A stretch of 64,000 nucleotides of DNA, taken from the NCBI GenBank assembly GCA_051654905.1, contig JBOFYY010000158.1:209302-273301 (forward strand), written 5' to 3'. The stretch comes from JBOFIQ01 sp051654905 (GTDB taxonomy: Bacteria; Actinomycetota; Actinomycetes; Propionibacteriales; Propionibacteriaceae). The position numbers and the translations under genes were made by a program. This document shows positions 1 through 9,700 of this stretch, one piece after another (the stretch's first letter is position 1; every line of letters starts with the position of its first letter). The notes under the pieces were generated by a model. It did not search any database. It worked only from the letters and a program-made list of their open reading frames with translations, and was not told where the DNA came from.

Positions 1-149
1 GCTACCCCTAAGTAGTTAAAGGGAAAATTAGCACAATCAGCTCCTCCTAGAGTTATCCGCCGATAACGATAACTGAGATCATCAATTGCAACAACAACGC
101 CAACCCTAGCCGATATCTTAGGCGGAACACCGCGCTCTTGCTTATCCAT
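1..149 (-). CDS. Siderophore-interacting (FAD-binding) protein, N-terminal fragment
   Basis: The window opens inside a minus-strand gene. Its ATG is at 149-147 and the frame stays open to base 1, giving about 49 residues. The segment SARVGVVVAIDDL followed by RRITLGGADCANFP resembles the N-terminal FAD-binding beta-barrel of the ViuB/SIP family, which reduces ferric siderophores in the cytoplasm. An AAAGGGG ribosome binding site precedes the ATG. A DtxR-type iron box lies just upstream (165-183), which fits a role in iron uptake. The rest of the gene is outside the window. The family call rests on a short stretch and on the iron box, so it is probable rather than certain. Confidence 0.65.
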   Translation of the reverse strand, partial: MDKQERGVPPKISARVGVVVAIDDLSYRYRRITLGGADCANFPFNYLGV

Positions 150-164
150 AGCGCACCCCTTTCA

Positions 165-183
165 TAAGGTTAGCTTTACCTTA
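165..183 (-). promoter_or_regulatory. DtxR-type iron box
   Basis: Read on the minus strand the site is TAAGGTAAAGCTAACCTTA. It matches the 19-base DtxR consensus TTAGGTTAGGCTAACCTAA at 15 of 19 positions. It sits 15 bases upstream of the start codon of the siderophore-interacting gene, where a repressor bound with Fe2+ would block transcription. Confidence 0.8.
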
Positions 184-203
184 CTCGAAAACGGGGAAAT
201 AGC

Positions 204-235
204 AATGGAGGCCGCCTCTTCAGACAGCCTCCATT
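204..235 (-). terminator. Hairpin downstream of fba
   Basis: The 9-base arms AATGGAGGC (204-212) and GCCTCCATT (227-235) are perfectly complementary and lie just past the fba stop codon. No long T run follows, so termination may be partial. Confidence 0.6.
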
Positions 236-257
236 ACCTCACGATTGCGAGAATTAC

Positions 258-1280
258 TTAGACGATACGGGTACCGGCAGAACCCAAGTTCTGGCAAGCC
301 TCAACAATACGAGCAGCCATACCAGCTTCAGCAGCTTTGCCCCAAGCGCGGGGATCGTACTGCTTCTTGTTACCAACTTCACCGTCTATCTTGAGCATTC
401 CGTCGTAGTTGCGGAACATCCACTCAACAGCTGGACGCGAGAAGGCGTACTGGGTGTCAGTATCGATGTTCATCTTAATAACACCGAAGGATACGGCGTC
501 AGCAATTTCCTGCTCAGTTGAGCCAGAACCGCCATGGAAGACTAGATCGAAGGGACGCTCTTTACCGAACTTAGTGCCACAAGCATCCTGGATCTCTTTG
601 AGGATCTCAGGGCGAAGCTTAACGTTGCCTGGCTTGTAAACTCCATGTACGTTACCGAAGGTTAGGGCGGTCATGTAGCGACCCTTTTCACCTAAGCCCA
701 GCACCTCAAGAGTACGCATGCCATCTTCGATGGTTGAGTAAAGCTTTTCGTTGATTTCAGCAACGACGCCGTCCTCTTCACCACCAACAGCACCAACCTC
801 AATCTCGAGGATGATCTTTGCTTTAGAGGTACGAGAAAGTAGCTCATCAGCAATCTTCAAGTTCTCTTCAACTGGAACAGCTGAGCCATCCCACATATGA
901 GACTGGAATAGCGGATTTAGGCCACGGTCTACACGCTCTTGCGAAATAGCAATCAGCGGGTTGACGTAGGTGTCCAGCTTTTCCTTCTGGCAGTGATCGG
1001 TGTGCACTGCAATATTTACCGGGTAGTTCTTAGCTACTACATGGGCGTACTCGGCAAGCGCTACAGCGCCGTCGATCATGTTTTTGATAGTGGCTCCAGA
1101 GGCGTATTCAGCGCCACCAGTGGAAACCTGAATGATGCCGTCAGAGCCAGCTTCCGCAAAGCCCTGAAGCGCTGCGGTAATGGTCTGCGAAGAAGTTACG
1201 TTAATCGCGGGGTACGCGAAGCCGTTCTGCTTCGCGCGGTCCAGCATTTCAGCGTAAACCTCGGGTGTTGCGATGGGCAT
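258..1280 (-). CDS. fba: Class II fructose-bisphosphate aldolase
   Basis: This 340-residue cytoplasmic enzyme splits fructose-1,6-bisphosphate into dihydroxyacetone phosphate and glyceraldehyde-3-phosphate in glycolysis, and runs in reverse in gluconeogenesis. The zinc-dependent class II signature HTDHCQKEKL is at about residues 93-102 (Asp95 catalytic, His96 metal ligand). NVHGVYKPG near residue 212 and FHGGSGST near residue 250 form the phosphate and metal site. Length is normal for the family. The ATG is preceded by GGAAGG. It is probably monocistronic, with a hairpin after the stop. The position next to a small membrane protein and a SpoU methyltransferase resembles the aldolase neighbourhood in corynebacteria (from memory). 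Confidence 0.97.
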   Translation of the reverse strand: MPIATPEVYAEMLDRAKQNGFAYPAINVTSSQTITAALQGFAEAGSDGIIQVSTGGAEYASGATIKNMIDGAVALAEYAHVVAKNYPVNIAVHTDHCQKEKLDTYVNPLIAISQERVDRGLNPLFQSHMWDGSAVPVEENLKIADELLSRTSKAKIILEIEVGAVGGEEDGVVAEINEKLYSTIEDGMRTLEVLGLGEKGRYMTALTFGNVHGVYKPGNVKLRPEILKEIQDACGTKFGKERPFDLVFHGGSGSTEQEIADAVSFGVIKMNIDTDTQYAFSRPAVEWMFRNYDGMLKIDGEVGNKKQYDPRAWGKAAEAGMAARIVEACQNLGSAGTRIV

Positions 1281-1382
1281 TGCGTCACTGCCTTCCGTAT
1301 GTGGGAGAAGTTTGCGGTCTTACCCCCTAAGAGTAGTCCTCAAAAGGGTGTGCTATAAACCCCAGCGCAATACTCAGGACGA

Positions 1383-1898
1383 TTAAACTCCGATCCCACT
1401 CAGATCAAGACCCAGCCGACCCCTAGTAAAAGCCCGGATCGCATTGTCTAATTCCCCAGGACTACGATCTAAATAATCTAGCGGCAAACTTAAGCTAGGC
1501 AGATTTCGATGTTCCACTATTAGCAGTGGGCTGCGCCATGGACCACCAGAACGAGCAACTACCCGCGTTACTTCTTCCCATGCGATCTGCTGCCCTCGTA
1601 ACGCAACACCCTGATAGGTGAGCGATAACGCAATGCCCTCCTCCAAGGCTTTCAAATCTTTTTTCGAGACGTACCACAACAACCATGCAGCAGCGATCCA
1701 GATCACCGACGCCACGGCCATGAAACCTAACAACCAACTAAACTCAGACAACCAGCTTCGCCGAAAGAACCATAACGCCACCGAAGCAATAGCTAACAAC
1801 GTTAGGATAATTAACCGCGATTTCACGATGGCATGCCACCGCGCGACACGCTCTGCCGCTGGAACTGGGTTAAACCCGACATCAAGACTGTCAGCCAT
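1383..1898 (-). CDS. Small membrane protein of unknown function
   Basis: The 171-residue protein has two closely spaced hydrophobic segments (about residues 28-45 and 54-76). A soluble C-terminal half of about 90 residues is rich in beta-type sequence (EVTRVVARSG, LLIVEHRN), resembling the YcxB/PH-like domains of small actinobacterial membrane proteins. No catalytic motif is visible. Its start overlaps the end of the upstream SpoU methyltransferase gene by 8 bases, so the two are probably translated from one mRNA. I cannot name a function. Confidence 0.8.
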   Translation of the reverse strand: MADSLDVGFNPVPAAERVARWHAIVKSRLIILTLLAIASVALWFFRRSWLSEFSWLLGFMAVASVIWIAAAWLLWYVSKKDLKALEEGIALSLTYQGVALRGQQIAWEEVTRVVARSGGPWRSPLLIVEHRNLPSLSLPLDYLDRSPGELDNAIRAFTRGRLGLDLSGIGV

Positions 1899-2547
1899 GG
1901 TCTGATCCTACTAAGAGGCTAGGACCAGGACCATGTTGGAGTGCCCAGTGGTAACAGGTAATCGCCGCAGCCGCGCCCGCGTTCAAAGATCGTGTTGAAC
2001 CATGTTGAGTGATAGCAACCAAAGTTTGGCAACCAGCTACCATCTCCTCGGTAAGCCCCGGACCCTCGCTACCGAAGATAAGACAACAGTCTTGCGGCAG
2101 TCTCGTCGCCTCCAACGGTACAGATCCGGGCAAATTATCGACACCTACTGGAGTGATTCCATGTTCGGCAAGCCAAGCAAATAGTGCCGCTTCATCTGGG
2201 TGATGGTGCACATGAATATAGCGATCAGTCACCATAGCACCGCGACGATTCCAGCGGCGTCTGCCCACAATATGTACCCCAGCGACGTTGAAAGCATTCG
2301 CTGTTCTCACAATAGAACCGATATTGAAATCGTGTTCCCAATTCTGAATAGCTACATGCAAGCTGCTACGACTTTGATCCAGCTCCGCTACGATGGCATC
2401 GATTGTAAAGTAGCGAAATTGATCGGCTACGTTACGTCGATCTCCCTGCTCTAGTAGCTCTGGATCGTAGCGTGGGTCATCAGGCCACGGGCCTACCCAC
2501 GGTCCGACTCCAGGACCAGAAAGCTGTGCGATTTCATCTTCTCCCAT
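1891..2547 (-). CDS. SpoU-family tRNA/rRNA 2'-O-methyltransferase
   Basis: The protein has the SPOUT trefoil-knot fold. Near the N-terminal third are an HVAIQNWEHDFNIGSIVRTANAF motif block (NxGxxxRTA type) and VHIVGRRRWNRRGAM. Later come the knot motifs LIFGSEGPGL and SLNAGAAAAI, which bind S-adenosylmethionine. Such enzymes methylate a ribose 2'-OH in tRNA or rRNA; the exact nucleotide cannot be told from sequence. The frame extends to a GTG at 2556, but the ATG at 2547 has a better placed AGGTGA site, so I use it (218 residues). It is divergent from the DedA gene and overlaps the following membrane-protein gene by 8 bases. Confidence 0.9.
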   Translation of the reverse strand: MGEDEIAQLSGPGVGPWVGPWPDDPRYDPELLEQGDRRNVADQFRYFTIDAIVAELDQSRSSLHVAIQNWEHDFNIGSIVRTANAFNVAGVHIVGRRRWNRRGAMVTDRYIHVHHHPDEAALFAWLAEHGITPVGVDNLPGSVPLEATRLPQDCCLIFGSEGPGLTEEMVAGCQTLVAITQHGSTRSLNAGAAAAITCYHWALQHGPGPSLLVGSDHG

Positions 2548-2580
2548 GATTGTCACCTATAAGACGGTACTCTCATAAGT

Positions 2581-3288
2581 GTGAATTTGCTTAACTCTTT
2601 GCTCCTAGTACCGCTTTTAATACCAGATTGGCTTGATCCACAGCGGATTATTGAAGCCACCGGACCATGGGCACTGCCCGTAGTCGCGCTCATTATTTTC
2701 GCTGAATGTGGCCTTTTTGCACTACTCCCGGGCGATTCCTTACTCTTTGCGGTAGGAATGCTCACCGCAATGGGCCTCAGCGAAGGCGACGCACCTATCA
2801 TCCACTATTTCGGTTCTAAACCACTGACTTTAGTCTTTGTGTGCGTTGCTCTATTTTGTGCCGCAATTTTAGGTAACTTGTGCGGATACTGGTTGGGGCG
2901 TTTGATCGGACCACCACTTTTCAAACCTCGCGATGGACTATTAGGCAAAGCTTTCGACCCTAAATATGTTGACAAAACCCATGATTTCTTTGAAAAATAT
3001 GGTAGCTCTGCGCTGATCCTAGCTAGATTCGTTCCCTTCGTACGTACTTTCGTCACGATGATTGCTGGTATCGGAAAAATGGATCTTAGAAAGTTCATGG
3101 GATTCACAGCTATCGGTGGCGCGCTCTGGATCGGAATCGTTACCGTAGCTGGATATTTCTTAGGAAGTATTCCTTTTATCCGAAACCACATTGGATCTGC
3201 GCTCATCGCGATCGTCTTTATTTCTCTAATTCCTATGATCGTTGGGTATCTCAACGAAAAACGCAAAGCAGCAAAAGTTACTTCATAG
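2581..3288 (+). CDS. DedA/SNARE-associated family membrane protein
   Basis: The 235-residue integral membrane protein has the DedA pattern: ALIIFAECGLFALLPGDSLLFAVG near residues 36-60, then GYWLGRLIGPPLF, and FFEKYGSSALILARFVPFVRTFVTMIAG at about residues 138-165, ending in two helices. The ARFVPFVRT stretch carries the conserved arginines of this family. DedA proteins act in envelope lipid handling, including undecaprenyl phosphate translocation in some members; the substrate here is unknown. The start is a GTG with no clear ribosome binding site. A TATAAG element lies about 20 bases upstream, so a short leader is likely. A strong terminator follows. Confidence 0.92.
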   Translation: MNLLNSLLLVPLLIPDWLDPQRIIEATGPWALPVVALIIFAECGLFALLPGDSLLFAVGMLTAMGLSEGDAPIIHYFGSKPLTLVFVCVALFCAAILGNLCGYWLGRLIGPPLFKPRDGLLGKAFDPKYVDKTHDFFEKYGSSALILARFVPFVRTFVTMIAGIGKMDLRKFMGFTAIGGALWIGIVTVAGYFLGSIPFIRNHIGSALIAIVFISLIPMIVGYLNEKRKAAKVTS

Positions 3289-3304
3289 CATTTCAAGCAG
3301 TGCT

Positions 3305-3350
3305 GGTAGCGGTGGTCACAGATAGCCCCATGGCCACCGCTACCAATTTT
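3305..3350 (+). terminator. Rho-independent terminator after the DedA gene
   Basis: The 11-base arms GGTAGCGGTGG (3305-3315) and CCACCGCTACC (3334-3344) are perfectly complementary and are followed by AATTTTT. Confidence 0.9.
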
Positions 3351-3405
3351 TAGCGAATTAGTAATAGAATTATCCGTTGGATTTCTTTACCAGCCTGTGA
3401 CACGA

Positions 3406-3424
3406 TTAACGCTCAATGCGTTAA
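3406..3424. promoter_or_regulatory. Inverted repeat upstream of the permease
   Basis: TTAACGC-TCAAT-GCGTTAA is a perfect 7-base inverted repeat with a 5-base spacer, about 70 bases upstream of the permease start. It has the look of a transcription-factor operator, but I cannot assign a regulator. Confidence 0.45.
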
Positions 3425-3490
3425 AACATTTCCATCATCTCCACCTTCCGGCGTGAATTACATCTGCCGACTCACACGAGAGGGAGGCCA

Positions 3491-4714
3491 TTGACCGCCA
3501 ACTCCCGCCTGAGCAGCCATCAGGGTTTCGCCCTTGCCATGTCAAGCACTGCACCGTTTTACTCCCTTATCGTGACTGCTCCCCTTGTAACAGGGTTAGT
3601 AGGAGCTGGCGTATGGCTGGTTTATCTGATAGCCGTAATTCCCGCTTGGCTTGTAGCCGTAGGAATGAATGAAAATGATCGCCGGGAACCCGATAAAGGC
3701 ACCGTCTACACTTGGGGGCGACGGCTAGATTCTCGTCTTGGCTGGTTCTCTGGATATTGCTTAAGTATTACTGGCATCGTCGCCTCTAGCGGTATGGGTT
3801 ATGTAACTGTTCGGATTCTCATGCCCGAAGCGCCCCTGTGGATACAGCTCCTTAGCGGGGCTGGAATCATCATCATTGCTTCTGTTCTTGATTCAGTTAG
3901 CCTGCACTGGACTAGCTTCTTACAACAAGTAGGTCTTGTAGCTCAGGTAGCTGCATTGGCGTGGATCGGCTGGCAGTTACTTCACCACGGGCTTAACGCT
4001 AATATCGCTTGGTCTGGTTCTCCAGCAGCATGGATTCATGCTGTTTTACTGGCAGTATTTGCTTACTGGGGTTTTGATTCGATCTACTCACTAACTGAGC
4101 ATACCGAAAGTCATGCCTCTACCGTCGTCTCAATGTCGAGTCTGGCTAGTCTCATCGTGCTTTACTGCCTAGCAAGCCTCATGTTCGTATCCCACGACGT
4201 TACTTTCTACACTGATTTCTGGCTCGTTAAAATTGCCGCTACGCTCTCTGCGGTGCTCAGCTTAGGATCTACACTGCTGCCTACCGCCCGTGGCATAGAA
4301 GCCATGGCAGAAACTGGGGAACTTCCTAAAAAACTAGCTCGCCCCGTCCCTGCTGCTATCGCTACCACTATCTTGACCTGTGCATGGCTCCTAGTAGTAC
4401 TGATCAACGCTGATCTATTCGATGACACCATCGAAGCCCTATGCGTTTTTGTTGGGCTCTACTTCACGTCATCATCACTTATTGCTGCCATCTACGCCAC
4501 CCATCCCATCCGTAAGCGATTCGACTGGGCCTCTACCGTCCTTATGGGCGCTATTACAGTACTGACAGCCGCACAAACTTTCGATAGCGAATACGGCGCT
4601 ACGGTTATAGCCGGAATTGGTGGCGTCGGCGTCATAGTCATTGCGCTTCTAAGCGTAGGGGTTATCGCCACCTTGATAGCTACCCGAAAAACCCCTACCA
4701 AACCTCTAAAGTAA
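3491..4714 (+). CDS. APC-superfamily amino-acid permease
   Basis: The 407-residue protein has about 12 hydrophobic segments. Its start, GFALAMSSTAPFYSLIVTAPLVTGLVGAG, matches the first helix of the amino acid-polyamine-organocation family, where the unwound helix binds substrate. The loop RREPDKGTVYTWGRRLDSRLGWFSGY resembles the conserved loop after helix 2. The substrate cannot be told. A TTG start at 3491 is chosen because AGAGGGAGG lies just ahead of it; the next candidate is the ATG at 3539. The gene stands alone, with an inverted repeat upstream and a bidirectional terminator downstream. Confidence 0.88.
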   Translation: MTANSRLSSHQGFALAMSSTAPFYSLIVTAPLVTGLVGAGVWLVYLIAVIPAWLVAVGMNENDRREPDKGTVYTWGRRLDSRLGWFSGYCLSITGIVASSGMGYVTVRILMPEAPLWIQLLSGAGIIIIASVLDSVSLHWTSFLQQVGLVAQVAALAWIGWQLLHHGLNANIAWSGSPAAWIHAVLLAVFAYWGFDSIYSLTEHTESHASTVVSMSSLASLIVLYCLASLMFVSHDVTFYTDFWLVKIAATLSAVLSLGSTLLPTARGIEAMAETGELPKKLARPVPAAIATTILTCAWLLVVLINADLFDDTIEALCVFVGLYFTSSSLIAAIYATHPIRKRFDWASTVLMGAITVLTAAQTFDSEYGATVIAGIGGVGVIVIALLSVGVIATLIATRKTPTKPLK

Positions 4715-4719
4715 GCGTC

Positions 4720-4773
4720 AAAAAAAGGGGAAGCCCGGCTTGAAGATAATTCCAGCCGGACTTCCCCTTTTTT
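4720..4773. terminator. Bidirectional terminator between the permease and lemA
   Basis: A long stem of AAGGGGAAG(C)CCGGCT paired with AGCCGGACTTCCCCTT is flanked by seven A on the left and six T on the right. It therefore works for the plus-strand permease and the minus-strand lemA gene. Confidence 0.92.
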
Positions 4774-4784
4774 GCAATCAAATT

Positions 4785-5552
4785 TTAATCATGCGCTGGT
4801 GGCGTATTAGTTGTACCAAAAGGAGCCTCTACTTCAGCCGGAACTATAGTAGGACTATTAGGGTAAGCCTGCTGGTACTGCGGGATGCTATAACCGGTTT
4901 CAGCAGCTCCAGCTTCACGCTGCGACTGAGTTGGAGCAACCGCAGAAATATCGTTGAAATCAACGTTCTGACGTGCACGCGTCTCTACGTCACGAACCTC
5001 GAAGTAAGAAGCTGAGGTAAACCCAAACATTCCCGCCATAACATTGGCTGGGAACGACTGCACCCGAGTGTTGTAGGCAGATACGTTAGCGTTAAAGAAC
5101 CGACGTCCCGCAGCTATCCGATCCTCAGTTTCAGTCAAGGAACGCTGTAGCTCCATAAAGTTGACTGAGCTCTTAAGCTCAGGGTAAGCCTCTACCGTTA
5201 CCAATAAGTTGCTTACCGCATGAGAAAGCTGCTCTTCTACCTGAGCACGTTCTGCAGTGGGCATGGCTCCGGGCTTATTTAATGCAACTGCCTGGTTACG
5301 TAGCCGCACCACTTCCTCAAGAGTATTGCGCTCATGTCCAGCTATACCCTTAACCGTTGCTACTAGATTAGGTATCAAGTCATAGCGACGCTGTAATTCA
5401 ACATCAACCTGGTTCCAAGACTCTTGTACCTGATTACGCTGTCGCACTAATCCGTTGTACATACCAACGAGCCACAATACGCCAAGTATGGCAGCAGCAA
5501 TAATAACGAGCAACATGATGGCAATCGTGCCGCCAACGCTCATGGGGACCAT
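4785..5552 (-). CDS. lemA: LemA family protein
   Basis: The 255-residue protein has an N-terminal membrane helix (about residues 8-30, periplasmic-side orientation expected). A long helical LemA domain follows, with the signatures NGLVRQRNQVQESWNQVDVELQRRYDLIPNLV at about 32-63 and NFMELQRSLTETEDRIAAGRRFFNANVSAYN near 131-161. The C-terminal 60 residues are Pro/Ala/Gln-rich and probably disordered. LemA proteins occur widely in bacterial envelopes and have no settled function. The gene lies 79 bases downstream of the sortase gene on the same strand. It may be the last gene of the surface-protein module, but the gap allows its own promoter. Confidence 0.93.
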   Translation of the reverse strand: MVPMSVGGTIAIMLLVIIAAAILGVLWLVGMYNGLVRQRNQVQESWNQVDVELQRRYDLIPNLVATVKGIAGHERNTLEEVVRLRNQAVALNKPGAMPTAERAQVEEQLSHAVSNLLVTVEAYPELKSSVNFMELQRSLTETEDRIAAGRRFFNANVSAYNTRVQSFPANVMAGMFGFTSASYFEVRDVETRARQNVDFNDISAVAPTQSQREAGAAETGYSIPQYQQAYPNSPTIVPAEVEAPFGTTNTPPAHD

Positions 5553-5631
5553 GGGTTCCTCCCGGACATTTCTCTAATGATTACTTACCAGCGTAGCGGC
5601 GCTCTGGTCCGTATTTACAAAAACTGCAAAA

Positions 5632-6318
5632 TTAGCCCTTGACATCGGCTTTTACCAGATGCCCAAAAGCTACTGATCTTTTGGGCGAAGCAAATAAATC
5701 CGTACAGGTAGTTAGCGTGATAACTGCCTCCGTAGGAGTAGTTCCTATCGGTTTACCAGGCACTGGATCTACTACCCAAGTTTCAGAGTCTCCTACCGTT
5801 AAATCAGCCGGAGAAGTTGTTAACTCATAAGTATAAATATGGGTTCCGGTTTCAATAACAACAGTAGAGCCAGCGCCTAACTCCAGCAGTCGAGCGAATG
5901 GCTCTCCATGGGTAATACGATGAGCAGCAACCGCAAAATTACCTAGTTGCCCAGGTTGCGCCGTATTTGGATACCAGCCAACCCCTCGAGCAAGCTCTTC
6001 TTCTCCAATACCCACAACAATCGGATATTCGTAGCTTTCACCCAACTGCGGAATTCGCAGCAAAGCTATCGCATCCCCCAGAACTACCTGCTCAATAGAT
6101 GACGCTCTTGGATTCTTCCACTGTTCCCGTAGCCATTCTCGTTCCTGGTTAAAAGCTCTATTGGAGGTAATATTAGTGCCATAGTATTGCCATCCTACCC
6201 AACTCAGACCAGCAACTCCCAGCATAATAAATACGATGCCGACAACTGTTATAGCAGAAATACGTGAGAGGGTAGCTCGACGCGGCATTGCGCTATCCAT
6301 CGAACCATTCCCTCTCAC
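5632..6318 (-). CDS. Class E-type sortase
   Basis: The 228-residue membrane-anchored transpeptidase has one helix near residues 22-42 and an extracytoplasmic catalytic domain. The active-site triad is visible: His133 in AAHRITHGEP, Cys205 in TLTTC, and Arg214 in SPKRSVAFG. These motifs fit class E, the actinobacterial housekeeping sortases (C. diphtheriae SrtF type). Such enzymes cleave an LPXTG or LAXTG motif and join the protein to peptidoglycan. The gene follows the lipoprotein gene by 32 bases and the giant repeat protein gene before it. The giant protein carries LPHTG near its end and is the obvious candidate substrate. An in-frame ATG at codon 7 is an alternative start. Confidence 0.92.
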   Translation of the reverse strand: MRGNGSMDSAMPRRATLSRISAITVVGIVFIMLGVAGLSWVGWQYYGTNITSNRAFNQEREWLREQWKNPRASSIEQVVLGDAIALLRIPQLGESYEYPIVVGIGEEELARGVGWYPNTAQPGQLGNFAVAAHRITHGEPFARLLELGAGSTVVIETGTHIYTYELTTSPADLTVGDSETWVVDPVPGKPIGTTPTEAVITLTTCTDLFASPKRSVAFGHLVKADVKG

Positions 6319-6350
6319 GTATCCAATTTACTCTCTGAATCCAAGCTTAA

Positions 6351-6797
6351 TTACGCTAGTTTCCCAGCATAAACATTTTTAGTGCAGCGATCAGCTTTCT
6401 CAACAACTTCAGCTGTAAGAACTACTTCTTTAGTTTCTCCCGGGTTTACTTCTTCAACAACAGCTAGTCCACTTCCGATAGGGGTACCAGAATCTGCTTT
6501 CAACCAAATAATGTAAATGGAATAGTCCCGAGTCTCTGCAGCAGAGTTCTTGACTTTCACCTTGACTTCTTTAGCTCCCGGCTCCAGATCACAATTAAAC
6601 TCCACATCCGCAGCTGCTCCAGCTGGCGTATTCATGAAGGATGGTTGCGGCGGTAACGGAGTTGATGCCTTTTTTGGAACACTTAATGCAGTTGGATTCG
6701 CAGTAGCTTCTGTCTCTGTTTTATGCTGACAACCAGCTATAGCTGCCAAAGCTGTCAGCGAAAGCATCCCATATCCAATATTACGAAGAACACTCAT
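6351..6797 (-). CDS. Small lipoprotein coupled to the giant repeat protein
   Basis: The 148-residue protein has a lipoprotein signal (lipobox AIAGC, Cys23). A Thr/Pro/Lys-rich linker to about residue 58 is followed by an 85-residue beta-rich domain with two Cys (EFNCDLEP and ADRCTKN). This domain looks immunoglobulin-like, with VKVKVKNSAAETRDYSIYII and NPGETKEVVLTAEV. Its ATG overlaps the stop of the giant gene by one base (TAATG), so translation is coupled and the two products are probably needed together. It may sit on the membrane and help assembly or retention of the giant protein; that is inference. I do not recognise a named family. Confidence 0.85.
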   Translation of the reverse strand: MSVLRNIGYGMLSLTALAAIAGCQHKTETEATANPTALSVPKKASTPLPPQPSFMNTPAGAAADVEFNCDLEPGAKEVKVKVKNSAAETRDYSIYIIWLKADSGTPIGSGLAVVEEVNPGETKEVVLTAEVVEKADRCTKNVYAGKLA

Positions 6798-9700
6798 TAA
6801 CTTTCCTCATCCCCACGTCGATATCCATACATTTTCCACAAAGAAATCATCCTATTTCCGCTCCGCTGACTCTCGGTATTAGACATGCTACTACCGGTAT
6901 GGGGAAGCGGTACTCGTCTCGGCATTGGCTTCTTACCAGTCCCAATAGTTGCCACTGCCGTGACTGGCTTTGCCAACTGATCAGCTGAAACTACTGCTGT
7001 ATTACTGAGCTTTTCCCCAGTAGCTTGCTCAGTAGTTATCATCTTGCTGCCAACGCACTTCATAGTCTCGCCAGGAGGCAAGAAGGTTTCATTTGGTAAA
7101 CAAGTTAAGTTCGACAACATCGGATCAGCCACTCGTAGATTCTTCATCGTGACGTTACCAGTATTACGAACGATAATCGTCCAGTTCACGGTCTCCCCAA
7201 TATCTGCCAACGAGTTCGCATTCATATCGACGATCTGAGCTAACTTCTCCACTTCCACCTTAGGATCCATCTCTGCTGGGACAACAGCCGTAGCAGGAGG
7301 CGGCTCAACAGGCGTAGCTTGGCTATCGACTCTAACCTTAGCTGTCACAGTATTGATAGCAGCGCCAGCATCAAGGTCATTCTGTACGACAGCATACTTC
7401 GTCTTACAGGTGACCTTCTTACCGGGAGCTACCGGCATATTGCCAGCAAAGTCATTACCGTCTTCGTCGAGGCAAACCAACGGATCTGTACCCAAAAGTT
7501 CATCAGTAATTGTGGGATAGCCTGTCACGTTACCGGTATTTGTAAAGGTAATCGTCCACTCGATTGGATCTCCGGGAGCCTTCACTGACGTAACATCAGC
7601 AACCTTCTCCAAGAGGAAATCTGGATGGTGCTGCGGAGTAACTTCAGTATTACCATTAGCACTAGCTGGCGCTCCATTACCGTAAGTGCCAGACATCAGC
7701 GCCGTATTTTTGATCACTCCACCATCAATATGGCTCTGGGTCATCTCAAGAGTTGCAGTACAAGTGGTGGATTCTCCTGGATTCAAGTGAATACCAGTAG
7801 GACCTACCCCATTCGCACAGCTCAGAGCCGATAGTCCCTGCAGCTGGTCGGTTATAGCCGCATTATTGAGTTCGACAGCTCCAGTATTTGTCAGCGTCAT
7901 CGTGTAGGTGACGATATCGCCTGCAGCAGCAACCTTGTCTGGAGAAGCAGATTTCGTCAACTCCACGTTAGGAACTGCTTTAACTGGAATCGTAAGAGCA
8001 TCAGTGGCTTTAACAGGATCTCCATTAGGCATTTTTGCGTTAACTATCACCGTGTTGTCAATCGATGACAAGTTCATATCAGCAACTGTCGTGATGTACT
8101 CAGCATGACACTCGATTGATTCTCCAGCCCGCATTGAAAATGGAGTTGTTTTTTCGTCAGTGCCACAAACTATTTTACCTAAACCTGGCAATGGGTCAGT
8201 TGGCCAAACATCAGACACTGCAACATTAGATTTATTATTCACCATAAAGGTGTAATTAATCTTCTCGCCCGCACGAGTAACTTCCACAACGTTAGCTGTC
8301 TTCTCAACAACTAGATCCGGCTTGATAACCGTCTCAATCGTTTCTGTAGCATTCTTAGGATCAACTGGATTGCCTTTCGGGTCCAGCGCTGTCATCGTTG
8401 CAGTGTTATCAACAGCAAGACCGTCCAGATCTTCCTGCGTCACAGTGTAGTAAGCACGACAGACAACCGAGTCACCTGGAGGTAACTGAGCTGGCAGGCG
8501 CGGGTAACAGTCAAGTGGCTCTAGGCGCGGCATTGGATCATTAATCTTAACTACGCTTAAAGTCACGTTACCATTATTTTTACCAACAAAGGTGTACTGA
8601 ACTCGCTCACCAGCGTAGGTCACCATCGTATGGTCAGCCTGCTTCGTCAAAGACATCGCTGGTTGCTGCTCAGCTACGATATCCACACTGCTTTCTGCAG
8701 GGGTAGCTGGCATACCGAAAGGATCAACGCCGTGAACCGTAGCTGTATTAAGCAGATTTCCACGATCTAGATCGATCTGAACTGGACTCAGCGAAGCAGT
8801 ACAAACCATTACTTCTTGCGGTGCAAGTTTGGTCTTCGGACAAGAAATCGCTGTCATGTTCTGACCAGTCATAGGATCCTGTACAACCACATCATGCAAG
8901 GTAAGATTGCCAATATTAGTCACGGTAAAGGTATATGGCAGTACATCAGTACGAGAGCTAAAGCTCTTAGATGACGTAGCTTTAACTAATGACAGTTCTG
9001 ACCTACGCGCTCCCTTTATAACTGCATCATCGGAGGAAACAATATCATCAGCTGGATCATTAGGGTCTCCAGACAACCGATCAGCAGAAACTGTCGCTTT
9101 ATTAGACCGTACACCAGAATCCATATCCGACTGAGTTACCTGATAAGTAGCCGTACAGGTAAGAACTTCATCAGGAATTAAAGTAGCTGGAACTGTATGG
9201 TCACATGACAAAGCTGATAGCCCCGGCAGCGGATCTTTGATAACAATATTCCGCAATGAAATATTACCCGTATTCTTGGCCTTGAAGGTGTAGGTTAAAG
9301 TTTCTCCTGCCCGATCCATGATGGAACGGTCTACTGTCTTGTCCAATACAATACTGGGATTCTGCAAAGCCGGAACTGTTGCAGTGCTCTTCTCGAAAAC
9401 TGGAACACCAGCTGGCGTAGCGCCATTTATGTAAGCCGTATTAGCCATAGCGCCACCGTCAATATCTGCCTGAGTGGCAGCACGAGTTGCCGTACAACTA
9501 ATGATCCCGTCTGGAGCAAGATCTGTTGGAAGTGCCCTATCGCAACCCGTAATTGTGGCGCCCGGATCAGTTACTACTGTACCCATTAGAGTCACGTTAC
9601 CTGTGTTACGAGCGACAATAGCGAACTCGATAACGTCGCCAGCTTTACTTACCTGGCTAGAAGCGCTGGTCTTAGCTATTTCAGCCTTACCATTCTGCTC

